NCBI GenBank assembly: GCA_031264715.1
Contig: JAISDP010000059.1
Location: 1 to 7,719, forward strand
DNA length: 7,719 nucleotides
DNA from: Bacteroidales bacterium
GTDB lineage: Bacteria > Bacteroidota > Bacteroidia > Bacteroidales > UBA4181
Direction of reading: 5' to 3'
Shown here: positions 5,443 to 7,719 of the stretch, piece after piece
Layout of the letters: each line of letters starts with the position of its first letter
Numbering within the stretch: position 1 is the stretch's first letter
Notes under the pieces: model-generated
The model's input: only the letters and a program-made list of their open reading frames with translations
Database searches by the model: none
Told to the model about the DNA's origin: nothing
Program-made: the position numbers and the translations under genes

Positions 5443-6285
5443 CTACAATAAGCCGTCGGGCGGAACGGTATCCATATCGTTATAATCGAGGTTTTCACCG
5501 GCCATACCCCAAATGAAGGTATAATTGCTGGTTCCGGCAGCCGAGTGGATCGACCACACGGGAGAGATCACCGCCTGCTCGTTTTTCATCCAGATGTGAC
5601 GCGTTTCGTCCGGCTGTCCCATGAAATGGCAAACCGCTTGTCCCTGCGGCACCTCGAAATAAAAATATGCTTCCATGCGGCGCACATGCGTATGCGCCGG
5701 CATGGTGTTCCATACGCTACCCGGTTGCAGCTCGGTCATACCCATTTGCAGCTGGCAGGTTTCAATTACTTCGCGAACCAGCATCCGGTTGATGCGGCGT
5801 GCATTCGATGTTTCCAGCGAGCCCATTTCGAGAACTACTGCGTCGGCTTTGGTTACTTTGCGTGTCGGCAACGGTTTGTGCGCAGGCGCCGAATTCAGGT
5901 AGAACTTGGCCGGCTGTGCAACATTGTCGCTCGAAAAAACGAGTTCGTGATCGCCACAACCCACATACAATGCTTCCTTGTGATCGAGGGTATATTCTTC
6001 GTTGCCTGCTTTTACTTTACCGGCGCCTCCTGTATTGATGATCCCTATTTCACGACGGTGAAGGAAATTAGGCGCTTTCAGCGGGTCGATGGTTTCCAGC
6101 ACAAGCGGTTTGGTGGCAGGAAAAGCGCCACCCACGATCAGACGGTCGTACATGGAATACACCAGGCTGATTTCGTCAATCACAAACACACGTTCCACCA
6201 GGTGCTCCTCACGGAGCTTTTTGGTATCGTAATTCTTGGCATCCGCCGGATGCGATGCATAGCGGATTTCGTACTTTACACTCAT
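5443..6285 (-). CDS. kduI: 5-dehydro-4-deoxy-D-glucuronate isomerase (KduI)
   Basis: A 280-residue cytoplasmic enzyme, two residues longer than the E. coli protein. It converts 5-keto-4-deoxyuronate (4-deoxy-L-threo-5-hexosulose uronate) to 3-deoxy-D-glycero-2,5-hexodiulosonate in the breakdown of pectin-type or glycosaminoglycan-derived unsaturated uronates. The cupin-fold zinc site is complete: H198 and H200 in PAHTHVRRMEAYFYF, E205 in the same stretch, and H247 in VWSIHSAAGTSNY. Other family blocks are seen: YEIRYASHPADAKNYDT at the start, LVYSMYDRLIVGGAFP, RREIGIINTGGAGKV, ALYVGCG and the ending NLDYNDMD. The usual partner gene kduD and other polysaccharide-use genes are not in the window. 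The gene has its own -7 box upstream and a hairpin terminator downstream, so it is probably transcribed alone. Confidence 0.97.
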   Translation of the reverse strand: MSVKYEIRYASHPADAKNYDTKKLREEHLVERVFVIDEISLVYSMYDRLIVGGAFPATKPLVLETIDPLKAPNFLHRREIGIINTGGAGKVKAGNEEYTLDHKEALYVGCGDHELVFSSDNVAQPAKFYLNSAPAHKPLPTRKVTKADAVVLEMGSLETSNARRINRMLVREVIETCQLQMGMTELQPGSVWNTMPAHTHVRRMEAYFYFEVPQGQAVCHFMGQPDETRHIWMKNEQAVISPVWSIHSAAGTSNYTFIWGMAGENLDYNDMDTVPPDGLL

Positions 6286-6316
6286 GATTCAATATTTTTT
6301 ATTATTTTTATGATGA

Positions 6317-6324
6317 CAAAGATA
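6317..6324 (-). promoter_or_regulatory. -7 box upstream of kduI
   Basis: TATCTTTG on the minus strand (6324-6317) matches TAnnTTTG exactly, 32 bp before the ATG at 6285, giving a leader of about 25 nt. No TTTG is present at the -33 distance. Confidence 0.55.
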
Positions 6325-6365
6325 GAAAAAAGTTAGTTCTATAATGAATTGTATGGGTAAAATGG

Positions 6366-6474
6366 AGTCCGGATAACTTAACCCCCCGGCAAAACATGCA
6401 TGTTCTACGCTTCCGGCAATGGACAAAACGGCAAATCCTGCAGGAAATATGAAAACCGGACTTTTGGTTAAGTT
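6366..6474. other. Two inverted-repeat pairs in crossed order between mqnA and kduI
   Basis: In the 208-bp gap between mqnA and kduI, AGTCCGG (6366-6372) and AACTTAACC (6375-6383) have exact inverted partners CCGGACT (6456-6462) and GGTTAAGTT (6466-6474). The order is A-B-A'-B', so both stems cannot form as a simple nested hairpin. They could alternate or form a pseudoknot in the RNA. A 70-residue minus-strand frame across this gap has no family resemblance and is not taken as a gene. mqnA must terminate here, but no classic terminator is evident. Confidence 0.4.
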
Positions 6475-6493
6475 TCGGGGTTTGGGTTTCGAG

Positions 6494-7249
6494 TTAATCA
6501 TTTGTTATTTCCCTGGCATATTGCAGGAAAAGTTTCAATCCTTCGCATTTATCCTCCGTCAGCGGGTAACTGATGTTGTTGGTCCAATAGTCTAGCAGGT
6601 CGACTCCGGCGGGCGCCCTGTCCCTGTAATAAGCGGCAATAACATCCATATTACCGTCCAGGGGCTTCATTGCCTTGTTAAACCGGTCTATAAAGCCCTT
6701 GTCGAGCGGCCTGTTGGCGACCCAGCAGGCAAACACAAACGGTAAGCCGCTAAATTCAGGCCATTCAACGGCCAAGTCGTAAATATACGGCGACTGTACC
6801 CCAAAAGCCTTGTCGCCAATAACAACTGCCGCCGAACGCCCCGTACGCGGGTAAGAAGTAATATCACCGGTAAAATGTACCCATTCGGGAGCGATCTTCC
6901 AGTAATGCCTGGCCAATATCCTTGCCAGCGCCACCGAAGTGCGCGAATGATGATCCAGATAAATCGTTGAGATATTATCCAACGGCGTTTCGCTTGCCAG
7001 TACTACCGTTCGTACCGCATCACCGGCGCCGATACACAGGTCTGACACGATATAATGCTCCGGCATCCGGAGGGTTTCCACAATCGGTATCAACCCGAGA
7101 TCGACTTTGCCGGTTAAAAGCTTATCGGCACATTGCGAAGGAATATCGTAGGACAATTCTATCTCGTCCATGACAGGTGAATGTTCCAGGCACCAGGCAA
7201 ACGGCAGGGAATTGAGGTAGGATATGGCAGATATACGGATAGGAGTCAT
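6494..7249 (-). CDS. mqnA: Chorismate dehydratase MqnA-type (futalosine menaquinone pathway)
   Basis: A 251-residue cytoplasmic protein of the MqnA/MqnD family (periplasmic-binding-protein fold). The best match is MqnA, which dehydrates chorismate to 3-[(1-carboxyvinyl)oxy]benzoate, the first step of menaquinone synthesis through futalosine. Family marks in order are ISAISYLNSLPF (7-17), VDLGLIPIVETLR (49-61), AVRTVVLAS (78-86), LDHHSRTSVALARILA (98-113), AAVVIGDKAF (140-149), YIYDLAVEW (155-163) and SGLPFVFACWVANRP (167-181). The HSRTSVAL and GLPFVFA.W blocks favour MqnA over MqnD. The ATG at 7249 starts directly at the conserved region; an ATG at 7261 would add MDNF. The start region lies in a 14-bp tandem duplication. 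No other mqn genes are present in the window. The reaction is inferred from family; MqnA-like proteins with unclear roles exist, so some caution is due. Confidence 0.85.
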   Translation of the reverse strand: MTPIRISAISYLNSLPFAWCLEHSPVMDEIELSYDIPSQCADKLLTGKVDLGLIPIVETLRMPEHYIVSDLCIGAGDAVRTVVLASETPLDNISTIYLDHHSRTSVALARILARHYWKIAPEWVHFTGDITSYPRTGRSAAVVIGDKAFGVQSPYIYDLAVEWPEFSGLPFVFACWVANRPLDKGFIDRFNKAMKPLDGNMDVIAAYYRDRAPAGVDLLDYWTNNISYPLTEDKCEGLKLFLQYAREITND

Positions 7250-7254
7250 GAAAT

Positions 7255-7283
7255 TGTCCATCAAAAATTATCCATCAAAAATA
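7255..7283 (-). promoter_or_regulatory. 14-bp tandem repeat with -7 box and tiny upstream frame at the mqnA start
   Basis: On the minus strand ATTTTTGATGGAYA is repeated at 7282-7269 and 7268-7255. The upstream copy contains TATTTTTG (7283-7276), a TAnnTTTG match. The two copies also create ATG-GAT-AAT-TTT-TGA (7275-7261), a four-codon frame. Its stop overlaps the next ATG at 7261 (TGATG), which is in frame with mqnA. Whether the box, the small frame or both are used is not known. Confidence 0.4.
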
Positions 7284-7384
7284 TGGTTTTTCCCTTCAAT
7301 AAAAAAGAGTTTCGAATTCCGGGGTGAGGGCTCCATAACGTTTCTCTAAAATTTTTTCCCCTGTGCATCCAACATACAAGTAAA

Positions 7385-7401
7385 TGTACTATCTTTGTAC
7401 A
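7385..7401 (+). promoter_or_regulatory. -7 box inside an inverted repeat (promoter/operator candidate)
   Basis: TATCTTTG at 7390-7397 matches TAnnTTTG. It is bracketed by TGTAC (7385-7389) and GTACA (7397-7401), a perfect 5-bp inverted repeat around a seven-base centre. A dimeric regulator bound here would cover the -7 box. It lies about 200 bp before the ATG at 7596, so it would give a long leader or a separate small RNA. Confidence 0.45.
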
Positions 7402-7437
7402 CGTCAAGGCCACAAATCTGTCCATAAGCTTACACCT

Positions 7438-7454
7438 TAATTGTTTAACAATTA
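7438..7454. other. AT-rich 17-bp perfect dyad
   Basis: TAATTGTT-T-AACAATTA has perfect 8-bp arms around a single base, followed by TTTTAC on the plus strand. It could be an operator or a weak hairpin; with no G/C-rich stem it is a poor terminator. Confidence 0.4.
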
Positions 7455-7540
7455 TTTTACTTAAAGTTGCAAAGACAGTATTTGTACTTCGAGTACCCCG
7501 GTAAGCGTGACCGAGTAGTCTTGATTTTTATCTCATGCGC

Positions 7541-7571
7541 TTGGAAAACATGAGTTTTTCATCTAATTTTG
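7541..7571 (+). promoter_or_regulatory. Probable proximal promoter of the right-hand gene
   Basis: TAATTTTG (7564-7571) matches TAnnTTTG, with TTGG (7541-7544), one base from TTTG, 19 bp upstream. The predicted transcript starts near 7578, about 18 nt before the ATG at 7596. This is a better placed promoter for the gene than the one at 7390. Confidence 0.5.
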
Positions 7572-7595
7572 TCTGAAACCAAAAATACACACATC

Positions 7596-7719
7596 ATGCA
7601 AAAAATCGTCACCCGGAGTTGGATATACATACTGGCTTTGTTCCCGGCAATGTTGCACGGACAGGATTGGAAGGCAGATACCTTAACGATGCGCTTTCAT
7701 CGGCAATTAGCCGCTTTCC
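7596..7719 (+). CDS. Exported protein, N-terminal 41 residues; runs off the right edge
   Basis: The ATG at 7596 opens a frame continuing to the window end. The first residues MQKIVTRSWIYILALFPAML form a signal peptide with a basic start and hydrophobic core, and cleavage is likely after HG, leaving QDWKADTLTMRFHRQLAAF. A Gln-Asp mature start is common for exported Bacteroidota proteins. The segment RQLAAF just after the signal recalls the lead-in of large MG2-domain (alpha-2-macroglobulin-like) or TonB-linked envelope proteins, in which a PQEK..LHTDK motif follows. That motif would lie outside the window, so the family is only a guess. A promoter candidate lies just upstream. Confidence 0.7.
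   Translation, partial: MQKIVTRSWIYILALFPAMLHGQDWKADTLTMRFHRQLAAF

Larger units (their letters stand above)
7284..7595. other. Non-coding region between mqnA and the right-hand gene
   Basis: About 310 bp, AT-rich, with no frame that resembles a protein. It separates divergent genes. It holds two plus-strand promoter candidates (near 7390 and 7564), a 17-bp AT-rich dyad (7438-7454), a small stem GTACT-TCG-AGTAC (7484-7496) and CGGT/ACCG (7499-7513), followed by five T residues at 7525-7529. A short transcript from about 7404 to 7530 is conceivable but not shown. Confidence 0.4.

Noticed and set aside
5545..6336. Long plus-strand frame opposite kduI
   Set aside because: It is antisense to a certain gene and its protein has no recognisable pattern; it is a shadow of kduI codon usage. 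The long plus-strand frames at 529-1197 and 1861-2826 are the same kind of shadow over the Rpn and cls genes.
6289..6501. Minus-strand 70-residue frame between mqnA and kduI
   Set aside because: It overlaps the mqnA stop and covers the kduI promoter, and its sequence shows no family features.

Overview
The window looks like a chromosomal stretch from a member of the Bacteroidota, probably the order Bacteroidales. Four things point there. Upstream regions carry the characteristic -7 box TAnnTTTG, usually with no Shine-Dalgarno sequence. A lipoprotein has Cys followed by acidic residues after its signal peptide. The rhomboid, cardiolipin synthase, KduI, MqnA-type and Rpn-type proteins all read like Bacteroidota versions. 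There is also a remnant of a BspA-like leucine-rich-repeat surface protein. This assignment is an inference from sequence style, not from a database match.

Layout, left to right. Positions 1-1291 hold a minus-strand unit: an Rpn-family PD-(D/E)XK nuclease gene with a good promoter, overlapping by 8 bp the start of priA, which runs off the left edge. Positions 1301-1506 hold a decayed leucine-rich-repeat gene fragment. A cardiolipin synthase gene (minus, 1513-2964) is divergent from a rhomboid protease gene (plus, 3149-3964). The rhomboid gene contains an exact 15-bp tandem duplication inside the conserved His-rich segment. Between the convergent rhomboid gene and a lipoprotein gene (minus, 4451-5293) lies an array of eight boxes spaced 41-42 bp apart, built from two interleaved dyads. 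Then come kduI (minus, 5443-6285) with a hairpin terminator and an mqnA-like gene (minus, 6494-7249) whose start region is tandemly duplicated. A promoter-rich intergenic region of about 330 bp follows, and the window ends with the first 41 codons of an exported protein on the plus strand.

The genes do not form one pathway. They are mostly single-gene transcription units for envelope lipids (cls), membrane proteolysis (rhomboid), uronate breakdown (kduI), menaquinone by the futalosine route (mqnA) and replication restart (priA). The only clear operon is rpn-priA.

The most unusual structures are: (i) the palindromic array at 4073-4391, with paired sequence changes and an apparent three-unit higher-order order; (ii) the exact duplication in the rhomboid active-site region; (iii) the Rpn nuclease with a repetitive coiled-coil tail, possible internal starts and overlap with priA; and (iv) the operator-like dyad around a second promoter at 7385-7401, about 200 bp ahead of the right-hand gene. 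No tRNA, rRNA, CRISPR array or complete insertion sequence was seen.
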